This document shows, piece after piece, positions 28,435 to 38,175 of a DNA stretch of 64,000 nt. The notes beneath the pieces were generated by a model that saw only the letters and a list, made by a program, of their open reading frames with translations, searched no databases and was not told the origin of the DNA. How positions within the stretch are numbered: the stretch's first letter is position 1; every line of letters starts with the position of its first letter. The translations under genes and the position numbers were made by a program. Source of the DNA: CAVPJC01 sp963705155 (GTDB taxonomy: Bacteria; Chloroflexota; Anaerolineae; Anaerolineales; UBA4823); contig CAVPJC010000019.1 of NCBI GenBank assembly GCA_963705155.1, positions 1 to 64,000 of the forward strand, written 5' to 3'.

Positions 28435-30029
28435 TAAACCATCGAATCGCCGTCCCGGTAAACCTCACGCAGGTTGGGGTCGGCGTCTGCCTGCCGGATG
28501 AAATCATTGTGTTTCAGGTCGGTGTGAATGTAGCTTGCGCCGAAGCGGGAAAAGATGGCGCTGGCTGGATTTTCCACGTCGCCGCGGGTAATATCGACCC
28601 ATTCATCATACAGAGCGGCATCGTAGAGTTCCATGTAGGTGGGGTCGAGGCCGATCAGGTAGGTGTTGTGGGTGTTGTGGTAGAAGAAGGCGCGGGAAGT
28701 CGTCCCAATCGGTCTGGAAGATGCGCGCCCCGGCGGGGGTGTTTGCCGCCAGCCACCGGGAAGCGCCGGCGTACATCTCGAAAGGTTTAGCCGAAGACAC
28801 GCTGTTCTGCGCCCGCTGCAGGGTGTACCAGCCTCCGCCGGCTGCCAGGATCGCCAGCAGCGCCGCCGGCGCCCAGCGCTGCAGCGCGGCCAGGCGGGAC
28901 CGGCGCTCCGGTGAGGCGTCTGAAGCAGGATTGTTCGGAGCTTGCCGCGCCTCCATCCCGGGATAACACGGGCGCCCAGGCCAGGGCGGCGAAGAGCAGG
29001 GCAAACGGCGGGAAGTACTCCACATAACGGCGGGATTGGAACAGCAGGACGCCAAACGTGAACGCCACAAAGAAACTGGCCGCGGTGCTGGTTTGCATGC
29101 GCCGACCGCTCAATCCCAGGGCAAACGCTCCGGCGACAAAAGCCGCCAGCGCCAGGGGTGAATTCTCGAGCAGCTGGGCGGTGGTGTAGGGGTACCATTC
29201 ATTGCCCACGCTGGTGGAGGTGGCTTCGGTGATTTTTGGCAGGATGTGACGGATGGCAAAGATGATGTTATCGGGGAAATAGGGGTTGATCACCAGACCC
29301 AGGGCTATGCCGATCCCGGCAAACAGCACCGGGCGCAGCTCCAGGCGCCGCTCGGCCACCAGCACGGCGGCGGTGTAGAGCACCGCCAGAACACCCAGCA
29401 GTGGGAAGGCATCATACAACCAGACAAACAGGAAACCCAGCGGCAGCAGGCGGGTGTATTTGCCGCGTGAACATCCAGTGCAGTCCCAGCGCCAGGAAGG
29501 CCAGGGAAAGCGACTGAGCCCGCACCTGGCTCAGGCGGTAGATGAAAGCCTCCGAAACCGCCAGCAAACCCAGAGCCCAGAGAGCGGCATAGGGCACACG
29601 TTGGCGCTCCATCAGCCGCCAGACCGCCAGGAATGCCAGGGCGGCAAATAATACCGCCGCCCACTTGGCGCCCTGGCGCAGATCGCCAAAGGTGAATGGG
29701 ATCAGGGCGGCATGGAACAGGAAGTGGTGGTCGGCGTACTCCCGGCTGTTCAAAATGCTGAGCGGCAGGTAGGGAAAGGGCGGGCGCAAGCCCTGGGCGC
29801 CCATCAACTGCGCCAGGCGGGAATGATAGTAGCTGTCCACATCGGGGAAGGCGGGTGAGGCGAACTGCACCGCGCCCAGGAACAGAATGAAGATGATGGC
29901 CAGCCCGGCTCCGGTCAGCAGGGTGCGGTTGCGCAGCAGGCTGCGCACGGCTGAAAGCGGCTTCGCTCTGGTTTCGGTGCGGCTGATGCGGGCCAGGGTT
30001 GAACGCAGGGGGAGTTTTTGTTCGGTCAT
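28413..30029 (-). CDS. Large integral membrane protein, glycosyltransferase-39-like, frameshifted
   Basis: About 540 residues. After a cytoplasmic N-terminus there is a helix (LLTGAGLAIIFILFLGAV), then ASPAFPDVDSYYHSRLAQLM. An acidic D-x-D-type loop after helix 1 is the hallmark of GT-C glycosyltransferases and oligosaccharyltransferase-like proteins. About ten more helices follow, then a soluble C-terminal part (YHNTHNTYLIGLDPTYM; FSRFGASYIHTDLKHNDF). Frame changes lie near 29455, 28965 and 28685. A lipid-linked sugar donor is expected for the family; the acceptor is unknown. Confidence 0.68.
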
Positions 30030-30114
30030 CGGGACGCCTTGCTGAAAAACCCGGCAGGCTGCAATGCCATGCGCCTGCCGGGCCTGGTTGAACGGTTAGC
30101 CAACAGGCTGGTGG

Positions 30115-31418
30115 TTAGTCGTTGTCATTGCTGCTGTTGTCGTTGCCGTTGTCCTTCTGCCGCTGCTGTCGTTATCGTTGCTGTTGTCTTTACCACCGCC
30201 GCTGCTGTCGTTATCGTTGGAATTGGAGTTATCGTTGGTGTCGTCGTTGTCATTCGTGTTGCTGTTGTCGTTGTCATACCATTGTCGTTGCCGGCTCCGT
30301 CATCATTGCTGTTGTCGTTCTCGTTATCGTTCTCATTGACGTTGGTGTTGTCGTTGGAATTCTCGTTTTCATTGCTCGTTTTCGTTGCCGTTCTCATTGA
30401 CATTGGTGTTGCCGTTGGAGTTCCCGTTCTCATTGTCGTTCCATTCTGTATTCTCGTTACCGTTCTGGTTGGCGTTGCCGCCATCATCGCCGGTCAGGCC
30501 GGCGGCTTCGATTTCGCGGGCGGTCAGAGCGCCACCGGCGGACAGAACCGCGTGCACTTTGACGCTGCTGCCGACAACAAATGCGCCCTTGATCTCGGTC
30601 TGGGCGGTGATGGCGATGAGGCGACCGGCGACGACCCAGGCTGCGGCGTCCATGCTCTCTACCAGGCCGGTGATTTCCACTTCACCCTGCGTCACACCGC
30701 TGGCTTGCTGCGAGGCGTCGATGGCGCGTTCCATTTCAGGCCTGACCGTTTCCGGTACGGAAGCCAGCATCCCGCTGAGCGTCTGGGCGTAGCGGCTGAG
30801 GGCAGATGAGATTTGTTCGGCCAGGCTGCGGGCGGCGGCAGGGTCGCCGGCAGCCACGGTGGTGAGTGCGTCAATGGCGGCCTGGGTGTGGGCTTCGAAC
30901 TCGGTGGTGGCGAGGCCGATATCGTTGTAGCGGCCTTCGCCGATCAGGCGGGCGATTTCATCCAGCCGGCGTTCGGCAAAAGCCAGGTGCAGCCGGGCCT
31001 GGTTGGCGGCATCCTGAGAGAGCCGCACCCGGGCGTCTTCCAGGTTGGTCTTGAGCGAGTAGAGGGCGTCGCCGGGCAGCGCCCCCTGGGCAGCGTAGGC
31101 GGTTGCGCTGGCGCCGCCGAAGAGCAGCACCAGGATGGCTACCAGGGCCACAAGTGATGTGTAGGCAGCTTTGTGCCGGAAGGTCGGCATGCGGGTTTTC
31201 TCCCCGGGGGTCGGGTTGCCGGTGAGCCAGGCCGCCAGGCGCTGGAGGAGCGGGAGTGGCTGCGGGGCGTCTTCGAAGATCGTGTCAACATCTGCGAGGA
31301 ACTTTGCACGCCCGCGCTGCACCGCTTCAGGATCGCGCCGCGGTACGCTGCGGATTGATTTGAGCAGGTCTTCCAGTTGGGGGTCCATGGAGTCCTGGGG
31401 ACGGTTGGGTTGGTTCAT
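30115..31418 (-). CDS. DUF5667/DUF5666 secreted or membrane protein with Asn/Asp-rich tail, frameshifted
   Basis: About 435 residues. A cytoplasmic N-terminus (MNQPNRPQDSMDPQLEDLL) precedes a transmembrane segment (SLVALVAILVLLFGGASATA). A DUF5667 helical domain follows (GDALYSLKTNLEDARVRLSQ), then a DUF5666 beta domain (ITGLVESMDAAAWVVAGRL). A low-complexity Asn/Asp/Gly/Glu/Ser tail of more than 100 residues is encoded by hexameric AAC-GAN repeats (30118-30470), where the frame slips at least once. The start overlaps the ECF sigma stop. In this family the protein is thought to sit on the outside face and may act with the sigma factor, perhaps as an anti-sigma partner. Confidence 0.75.
30118..30470 (-). 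repeat. Hexameric low-complexity coding repeat (Asn-Asp/Glu)
   Basis: Plus-strand GTTGTC/GTTCTC hexamers repeated dozens of times, encoding (N-D/E/S/G)n on the minus strand. The repeat explains several long open frames on the opposite strand and is a likely site of slippage. Confidence 0.8.
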
Positions 31419-31962
31419 TGGATCACTTCCTCTTGATCGATGAGCAGCCGCCTGGAGCGCTTGAAGCGCCCGGTACTGCAAGGCACGTGTGGCTTCCACC
31501 GTTTTGCCGAGCGCCGCAGCCACATCCTCGTGTGACCACTCATCCAACACTCGCATCAGGATCACATTGCGCTGCTCTTCCGGTAGTTTCTGGAGGGCGG
31601 AACGCACGCGTTCATTCTCCATCTGCCTGGAATGCGTTTCGGCGGGGTTGCCCAGGGGGTCGATGTGCAGGTCTTCTTCCAGACGGAGAGACCGGCGGCC
31701 TGTGGCGGTAATGGTCGGTGACCCAGTTGTGGGCCACCCGGTAGAGATAGCCCTGCACGTTCTCGTTCGGGCCGCGCCCATTGCGCACGGCCTGCAGAAA
31801 ACGGCTGAATGTTTCGGATACGCACTCTTCAGAAAGCTCACGATCGCCCAGCAGGCGGTAGGCATATCGGAAAATGCCCGGGCTGTGCTGCTCGTAAATC
31901 GCTACCAGGGATTGCTTATCGAAGATGATGGCATTGGCGGTGAGGGTAGTATTCATTGGCAT
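31415..31962 (-). CDS. ECF-type RNA polymerase sigma factor, frameshifted
   Basis: About 182 residues. Region 2 is clear (LVAIYEQHSPGIFRYAYRLL; LSEECVSETFSRFLQAV; NVQGYLYRVAHNWVTDHYR), and region 4 reads LPEEQRNVILMRVLDEWSHEDVAAALGKTVEAT. Frame changes lie near 31710 and 31455. After the second, the end reads RRLLIDQEEVIQ with a TGA overlapping the ATG of the DUF5667 gene. As printed, the two genes lie in one frame and look fused; I regard that as an artefact of one extra base. ATG 31962 or 31956 may be the start. Overlap with the DUF5667 gene indicates translational coupling typical of sigma/anti-sigma pairs. Confidence 0.82.
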
Positions 31963-32163
31963 GCGTTCTCACTAACTAAGACGTTGAGGTGGCAAAAATG
32001 TGACGAATAAGACATGAATAGGTGATTAATTAATACCAGGATTATTTCTCCAGCACGGAGGGTTGAGGGAAGCATTCATTCATCAATTACGGGAAAAAGA
32101 GCAGATTGGATTGCAGGAGGGGGAGTTGAATTTGAACTGATCTCTCCCCGCGTCTCCGCGTGA

Positions 32164-32247
32164 GCTGCTCCCTCGTGTGAGGGCGTGGATTGAAACAGGG
32201 CGCACGCCGTGCGCCCGTACAATCTGTACGGCGGTGGGGATTGAAAC
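32164..32247. repeat. Solitary CRISPR-like repeat and partial second copy
   Basis: CTCCCTCGTGTGAGGGCG then TGGATTGAAAC ends at 32196. It has the CCCTC-GTGT-GAGGG hairpin and the GTGGATTGAAAC tail of type I CRISPR repeats. A second tail, GTGGGGATTGAAAC, ends 51 bases later at 32247, but its stem half is not conserved. No array and no cas gene are in the window. Confidence 0.45.
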
Positions 32248-32352
32248 GAATTTGGTGGGCACGGCGTCGCCGTGCCCCTACCGGGTGGGCGGGGTTGGTG
32301 GGGAAAATGGAGAATTGAGAATAGAGAATAGATATTAGGTAATTGGGAGGGA

Positions 32353-32413
32353 TTGATTTATTGTTTCGGCTGTGCTACAATCAAACCATCCTATATCTCG
32401 GCATCCGACATAT
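32353..32413 (+). promoter_or_regulatory. Promoter and operator of the PadR operon
   Basis: TTGATT (32353-32358) and TACAAT (32376-32381), 17 bases apart. Just downstream, ATATCTCGG-CAT-CCGACATAT (32393-32413) is an inverted repeat with one mismatch, placed over the first transcribed bases. It is a plausible PadR binding site for autorepression. Confidence 0.6.
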
Positions 32414-32426
32414 ATGACAGGTGACG

Positions 32427-32802
32427 ATGATGCTCCAAAACGATCTCAATTCACGATCTGCTGCCGCTGCGCGAACCAACTTTTTACATCCTGCTCTCAC
32501 TGTCAACCGGCGAGAAGCACGGCTACGCCATCCTAAAAGAAGTGGAAGCCCACAGCACCGGCCGGGTGCAGCTTTCGACCGGCACCCTGTACGAAGCGCT
32601 GGCCCGTCTGCTGGACCAGGAACTGATTGAGCGCGTGGAAATCCGCCAGCCAGTGAAGATGCCGCAAGACCAGCACCCTGGCCGGCCGCGTAAGGCATAC
32701 CGCCTGTCGCAGCGGGGATTGCGCGTGCTGCAAGCCGAAGCGGACCGCCTGCGCCAGATGGTAGCCGTTACTCAGCGGCTGTTCAGCGAGGAGACGGGAT
32801 GA
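32427..32802 (+). CDS. PadR family transcriptional regulator, frameshifted
   Basis: About 125 residues. After a one-base shift near 32455 the winged helix reads LLPLREPTFYILLSLSTGEK, then HGYAILKEVEAHSTGRVQLS and GTLYEALARLLDQELIE. These are the standard PadR helix and recognition segments. The wing carries GRPRKAYRLSQRGLRVLQAE, and a short C-terminal dimerisation helix follows. ATG 32427 is the probable start. Its stop overlaps the start of the downstream membrane protein (ATGA). PadR proteins often repress adjacent transporter or membrane genes. Confidence 0.87.
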
Positions 32803-33829
32803 GCCCAACTCCCCTGCGCCGGATTTATCATCATCTGCTCAAGCTGTATCCTGCGGGCTTCCGAGCCGAGTATGGGGAAGAAATCCAGATGGTTTTTGAA
32901 CAGGCGCTCGAAAGCCAAACAAGGTTGGTCTGCCTGGCAGGCTGGTCTGGCGCGAGCTGGTCAGCGCGCCGCCTGTGCTGCTGCGCCTGCATTGGAGTGA
33001 ATGGCGCCGCCGGGATTTCCGGTCAGTATTTATCAACCACCGACCTACCCACTCACGATGGACGCCATTCGTGGGGGCTGGCGGGCGTTGAATCGCTGTT
33101 TTTCCTGGCATGGGCGGGTCTGCTGGTGCTGCTGACCTACAGTGACTTGATCTGGCTAAGGCCGGGTTGGTTCCGCGACCTTAGCCTGGCTGGGGGTTCT
33201 GGCGGTTGTTCTGCCGCTGCCAATCCTGCTGCTGGGCCTGGGCGTGGCCTGCCACGTTGGGTTTACCCTTTTTATGGCTTGCAGCTGGCCTACCTGTGGC
33301 TATGCTGCCTGGCGCTTCCGACTGGGGTTGATCCTGGCGGCTTGTCTGCTGGTATTGGCTGCCCTGGCGTTGGCAGCAGCCTGGGTAAACACCCGCCGCC
33401 CGCTTCCGACCGGCCTGCTGCACCTGGGGCGCAGCCTGCAGCTTGATCCACTGCGGTGGTCGTTTGCGGTGTACGGCGCTGCTCCGCTGCTTTTGCTGTT
33501 TGCTTATGACGAGGGCTATGCCAATGACCGAACCCCCTACTTCTTCTTCTCAGCGTTGGGGATGCTGCTCGGCGGGCTGCTTTACACCCGCCTGCGTTCG
33601 CCGCTTAGCCGGGTGACTGCGCTGGCTGCCGGCCTGGCGCTGGCAACCTGGCCTTCTCTCCTGGATCGGGCCGCCCTCGCCGGGAGGTATCCAGCCAGGC
33701 GATGCAGCCGCGATCCTGGGTTTATGGGCTTTGGCAGTGGCTTTCATCCTCATTCCACCCTTCATACCCGCAGCTTCGCGTTCGATTGACCCGGATGGTG
33801 CAGAAAGGCGGATAAAGCCATGGATCTGA
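32799..33829 (+). CDS. Membrane protein of the PadR operon, heavily frameshifted
   Basis: Starts MSPTPLRRIYHHLLKLYPAG, which resembles the N-terminal segment found on proteins encoded next to PadR regulators ('permease prefix'-like: xxxLLRLYPxxFRxxYGxEM). Multiple frame changes occur between 32930 and 33720. Hydrophobic segments can be followed across them (LFFLAWAGLLVLLTYSDLI; LILAACLLVLAALALAAAW; AAAILGLWALAVAFILIPPF). The end is taken in the frame finishing RRIKPWI with stop at 33827-33829, which overlaps the next gene. Roughly 340 residues and six to eight helices. Function unknown. Confidence 0.6.
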
Positions 33830-36435
33830 CGACCCTGATGCAGCTTTCTGCGATACCCGCGACCCTGGTGGTGCTGGGCGGCTGTTGGTGTCCTACCTGG
33901 GATCTCCGGAAAAAGCCGGCCGGCGCTTTTTGTTTTACATCCTGGGAATTGCGGTGTTAGCCGGCCTGGCAGCCCTGTTGGCTCCCCGCTACTGGAAGAC
34001 GCCATACAACCAGTCCGAGTTTTATCTCAGCGGGTTGCTCCAGCCGGTATTCGTGGGCATCCTGGCGTTGTGGTGCTGCACCTGGGTCAATTACGCGGCC
34101 TGGGCCGGTTTCAAATCGGATTGGCTGCCCTGCTGCTTCTGGTTCTGATCTGGCTGGGTGCAGCTTTATGGGAGAGCCGTATTTTATTATTTATTATGTC
34201 CTGGGGATGGCCCTGGTGTTGGCCGCGGTATGGGCTGGCGGGCTGCGTTATAATTGGTTGCTGGGGATTCTGCTGTTCTTGCGCTGGTTTGCCTGGTTAT
34301 GTTCAATGACCCGATCGTTTCCTGGCTTTACCACCGGGTGAATATCTCGCTCCCGACGCCCCTGATGATGGCCTTCGGGGTGCTTTACTACGTCTTCCCG
34401 GTGCTGGCGGTCGCGCTGGCGGCGGCACTGATCCGGCGTGCCATAAAGCCTGGGGCGCAGAAAAATGTTATCCCTGCGGCTCTGACCAGCCGGAAGTCAT
34501 CCAGCCGGGCCGGCGGTTGCGGCGGCGTCGATGGTCGCCGGTGCTCCAATTGGGGATGGCTGTTTTCCTGCTGGGTGGCCTGAGCTACACCATCTACTGG
34601 TCTTCCATCTGGGACCAGACCAGCGACGGCCTGGGCGGGATCTTCCTGGCTCAATTCGGCGCCATGGTGGGAGTTGGCGCGGGGATGCTGTTGATGGTCT
34701 TCTGCTGCCGGTTGGCGGCGGTTGGCGGCCTGCTGTTCCTGGTTCGTGGTGCCGCTGCTGCTGTTCCAGGCCTTCAACCGTGGCTGGCAGGTTTCTTACC
34801 ATGCGATCACCGAGCAGCGAGCGGCTCCATTGCCACAGCCCTGGAACGCTACCATGCCCGCACCGGTGCATATCCGCAGGAATTGAGTGAGCTGACCCCG
34901 CGCGACCTGCTGTTTATTCCGCAGCCGGTCATCCTGCAAGGCGAGCCGTGGTGCTACCAGGGGGCTGCCGGCTCCTACCGCCTGGGAGCAGTGTTCCGCG
35001 AATATTTCAGCAGTCCTTGGTCGATCAAGGTCTATGCCTCCGCCGGCGAAACGCTGGCTTCCGCCTGGGCGTGCGAGACCCGGCTGGCAGAATTGAAAGT
35101 GATGTACGATAGGTCCTTTACTGAGCAGCCGCCTGCTCAATCCGGAACAGGCAGAACGTTTGCCGTTGAGTGACGTGCCCGTGCCCCGGCAGGTTCTCAC
35201 GCCTGTGGTGGCGGGCACGGACTATCCTGCCAGGGAACTGGTCGCCAGATGGGCGTTACTTTACCTTCAGCCGCAGCGCCAGCCTGCAGTTTTTGGATGT
35301 GACCCAAAGCCTGGTTTGCCCTGGAGTGGCGAGATTTCACTTGCAGCCGATCCACGTGCATCGACCGCCTGGCTTCCAGATGGGCGTCTGCTCGTTATCA
35401 GGGCACAGGGCGACCTGGTCCTGCAGGAGCCCTGTGGGGCCGGGGTTCCTGTGTCTGGTGGTCAGGCGGGGCGCTTCAGCCAGATCATGGCGGCTGATCC
35501 TGGCAGCGGCAATGTGCTGTTGAAGGCTGAAGAGGGCTTCTGGATATTGGATGGAGCCGGCGCTGGTATTGGAGCAAGTGGAGAGCTGCCACACCCAACC
35601 CGTACGAGCTGCACTGGGACAATGCAGCCTGGTTTCCAGGCGGAAGTCGCCTGGCAATCTCCCGCCTCAACGGGCGTGAGAGCAGCGAGGGCAGCACGCT
35701 GTTCATCATCGATGGACAGACCGGCGAGGTCCAGCTCAGCCTGCCGTTGGAGTACGCCGATGACCAGCGTGCCCCGGGCGTCGAATGGCTGGGTGAAAAC
35801 GAGCTGCTGCTGATGGCGGCGGGGTGCTGGCGATCCTGGATCTTTCAGCCAATCCGCCGCAGGCAACCAATGTGATGCAGGATTTGTTCGGCCTGGACCT
35901 GGCCTACCCGGACGAAATCTCAGCGATGGCTTCCGTCGTGGATCGTCAGGGGGCGGCTATACCCTGGCGGTGCGCGCCAACCATCCCCGCAACCAGTCTT
36001 TGTACCTGTACAGCTCCGCCACCGGGCAGGTGCAGGTGTTTGAGCCGCAAAATCACAGCCTGCTCTTCTTCCCGGATGGGCAGATCGTCGAGATGCCAAA
36101 GTTTGAGCTTGAGCCCACTTACCAGGACGAATATGACCTGATCTGGGTGGGCGAGGTCGGATCGCCCTGAGCGGCGTCTGGTGGTTGCAGGTCACACCCC
36201 GCGCAGTTATCCATCCTTATATGTGAAACCTGCGCCCGGTGGGGAACGTCTTTATTTCAGCTCGTCGCAAGGGGTTTCACTGGTGACGGTTCCCGAAGGT
36301 GAACTGCTGGCCTTTTGGGATTTGGGCGGCGGCAGCGCCTATGTCACCGGGCCAGAAGACGCCGCCGGGGGGCAGCGTTTTGTGGCGGCGGTGGATGGGG
36401 TAGGGTTGTATATCATCCCCAATTTCCCTGATTAG
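33820..36435 (+). CDS. Membrane protein with C-terminal beta-propeller, heavily frameshifted
   Basis: Begins MDLTTLMQLSAIPATLVVLG and contains about six hydrophobic helices to ~34770. A soluble stretch follows, beginning SIATALERYHARTGAYPQEL, which resembles the segment after the helix in pilin-like and related exported proteins. A propeller-like part comes next (NWSPDGRYFTFS; WLPDGRLLVIRAQG; SLLFFPDGQIVEMP), ending GVGLYIIPNFPD. At least eight frame changes occur, so this could be one long gene or two; no clean internal stop/start pair lets me decide. It overlaps the preceding gene by 10 bases and ends the PadR operon. Confidence 0.5.
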
Positions 36436-36474
36436 CGGGATCAGAGCGTCTCTCTTGAAAGCCTTGCTCCACGC

Positions 36475-36846
36475 TCATTTCTTTTGCATATAAGGGCGGT
36501 CTTTACCCATGCCCACCACCCGGCTGACCGGCAGGACAAACAGGAACCCGGTGTGCTCATCCTGCAGGTTTCCAATCACCTGGCGTGCGGCGGCGATCAT
36601 CTTATCCACCAGCTCGTCACCCTCCACCACCGAAAAAAGCGTGCGGTGGTGCACTTCACCGCCTTCAAACAGATCCTGCAGGCTGGGCATCAGCGGCAGA
36701 TCATCGCGCATGCCGGCGTGGCGGTAACGCCCCAGCCCGGATGTTTCCAGGATGGTGACACCGCTTACCCCCAGGCCTTCCCAGGCTTCCAGGACTGCCG
36801 GGCAGTCATCCGGGTCGTTGACGATCAAGACTACCATCTGAAGCAT
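36475..36846 (-). CDS. PII-like signalling protein
   Basis: Intact 123-residue protein from ATG 36846, with AGGAGG upstream. It begins MLQMVVLIVNDPDDCPAVLE and continues WEGLGVSGVTILETSGLG, the beta-alpha-beta start of the PII/GlnB-like fold. The T-loop region differs from GlnB and lacks the uridylylation tyrosine context. It follows a cation/proton antiporter gene by 49 bases on the same strand. PII-like proteins often bind nucleotides and gate neighbouring transporters, so control of the antiporter is a reasonable inference. Confidence 0.75.
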   Translation of the reverse strand: MLQMVVLIVNDPDDCPAVLEAWEGLGVSGVTILETSGLGRYRHAGMRDDLPLMPSLQDLFEGGEVHHRTLFSVVEGDELVDKMIAAARQVIGNLQDEHTGFLFVLPVSRVVGMGKDRPYMQKK

Positions 36847-36895
36847 GATGATCCTCCTGTTTCGATAAAAAAAGCGGGACGCCGCCGGCCTGCCT

Positions 36896-38083
36896 TCATG
36901 GAGTTGCGCCTTTGAATAGATAACGCAGCGTTGGCGGCGTGATGAGCGTGGTGAGGATGACCACCCCGACGATGGCTGCAAAGACATCTTCGGTGATCAG
37001 CCCGTTGGCGATGCCCACACTGGCTACGATCAGACCTACCTCGCCGCGCGACATCATCCCGGCCCCCAACTGCAGGGCCTCTCTGCCGGTAAAGCCGCCC
37101 AGGCGCGCCCCCAGCCGGCACCGATCAGTTTACCCACGATTGCCACCAGGATCATGGCGGTGAAGAGCAAAGCGGTCTGGGCAGTGAGCTGGCGGGCATC
37201 GGCGGAGAGGCCGACATTGACAAAGAAAATGGGCACAAAAAAGGCATAAGCCAGGGTGGAGATGCCGCTCTCGATGCGCTCTTTGGAGCGGCTGCGCGAG
37301 AGCACCAGCCCGGCCACAAACGCCCCGGTGATGGCAGCCATGGAGCCCAGGGTCTCGGCCGCCCATGCAAATAACAGCGCCGCAACCAGGGCAAAAGTGA
37401 CCAGACCCTTGCTGATGGCCAGGTTCTCCACCACCCGGCTCCAGCGCGGCAGCAGCCAGGAACCCAGAATATAAGAACTACCCAGAAACAGCAGCATGCG
37501 CGCCAGGATCCACGCCACGCTGGCCAGCCCGCCGCTGGCCTGTGTGATCGCCACAAAGGCGGAAAGGAACAGCACCACCAGGATATCATCGAAGACGGCC
37601 GCCCCCAGCAGGCTCACGCCCACCCGGCTGCGCAGGAAACCCAGCTCCATCAAGGTTTGGGCCGAGATGCTGACGCTGGTGGCCGAGAGCACCAATCCGA
37701 TGAAAATGGCGTTGTCGCAGTTCCATGGAAAAAGCCAGGCCTAATCCCGTCCCCAGCAGCATGGGGAAAAGCACCCCCAGCGTGCCCGCCAGCACGGATA
37801 CCCGCCCGGTTTTGGCCAGGTCGTTGATGTGCAGCTCCAGCCCGGCCAGGAACATGAGCAGCAGCACACCCACCTCGGCCAGGTGGGCGATGGTTTCGTG
37901 CAGGTGCGGGTCGGTGAAGAAGGGTAAATCGAGCACATTGATTAAGGATGGCCCGATGACAATGCCCACCAGCAGCTCTCCCAGTACAGAAGGCTGGCCC
38001 AGCCGGTAGCTGATGTAGCCGCCCAGTTTGGCGAACAGGATCAGGATCACCAGGGCGATGTCGAATTGCAGAAAAGGGCTCAT
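36896..38083 (-). CDS. Cation:proton antiporter (CPA2/KefB-NapA-like), frameshifted
   Basis: About 395 residues, 11-13 membrane segments. Family landmarks are LGELLVGIVIGPSLIN and EVGVLLLMFLAGLELHIND in the first half, and ATSVSISAQTLMELG and GAAVFDDILVVLFLS in the core (the Asp pair is the ion-binding site). ISTLAYAFFVPIFFVNVGLS and SRGEVGLIVASVGIANGLI close it. Frame changes lie near 37715 and 37110. It lacks the cytoplasmic RCK/TrkA domain of Kef channels, and the PII-like protein downstream may replace it as regulator. Start ATG 38083. Confidence 0.87.
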
Positions 38084-38175
38084 GACAAAAATAATACCAT
38101 GATTGGGATGCACTACACATTGTTTTCCCGAAATTCCTGTGATAAGCTGGAAGAAATCAAGGAAATCGATACCTC

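Larger units (their letters stand above)
31963..32426. other. Repeat-rich intergenic region
   Basis: About 460 bases without a gene. It holds a CRISPR-like solo repeat, two G/C palindromes (GGGCGCACGCCGTGCGCCC and GGGCACGGCGTCGCCGTGCCC, between 32198 and 32280), and the PadR promoter and operator. The upstream part (31965-32150) should contain the ECF sigma promoter on the minus strand, but I could not define it. Confidence 0.5.

Noticed and set aside
30018..30809. 263-codon plus-strand frame of Val/Leu/Ser repeats
   Set aside because: Antisense of the GTTGTC repeat region; the minus-strand protein has recognisable DUF5666 sequence.
30369..31865. Sigma factor/DUF5667 fusion in one frame
   Set aside because: One extra base near 31455 explains it. 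The corrected sigma ends in a TGA overlapping the DUF5667 ATG, as usual for such pairs.
32164..32247. A true CRISPR array
   Set aside because: Only one full repeat-like unit, the second copy lacks the stem, spacing is 51 bases, and no cas genes are present.
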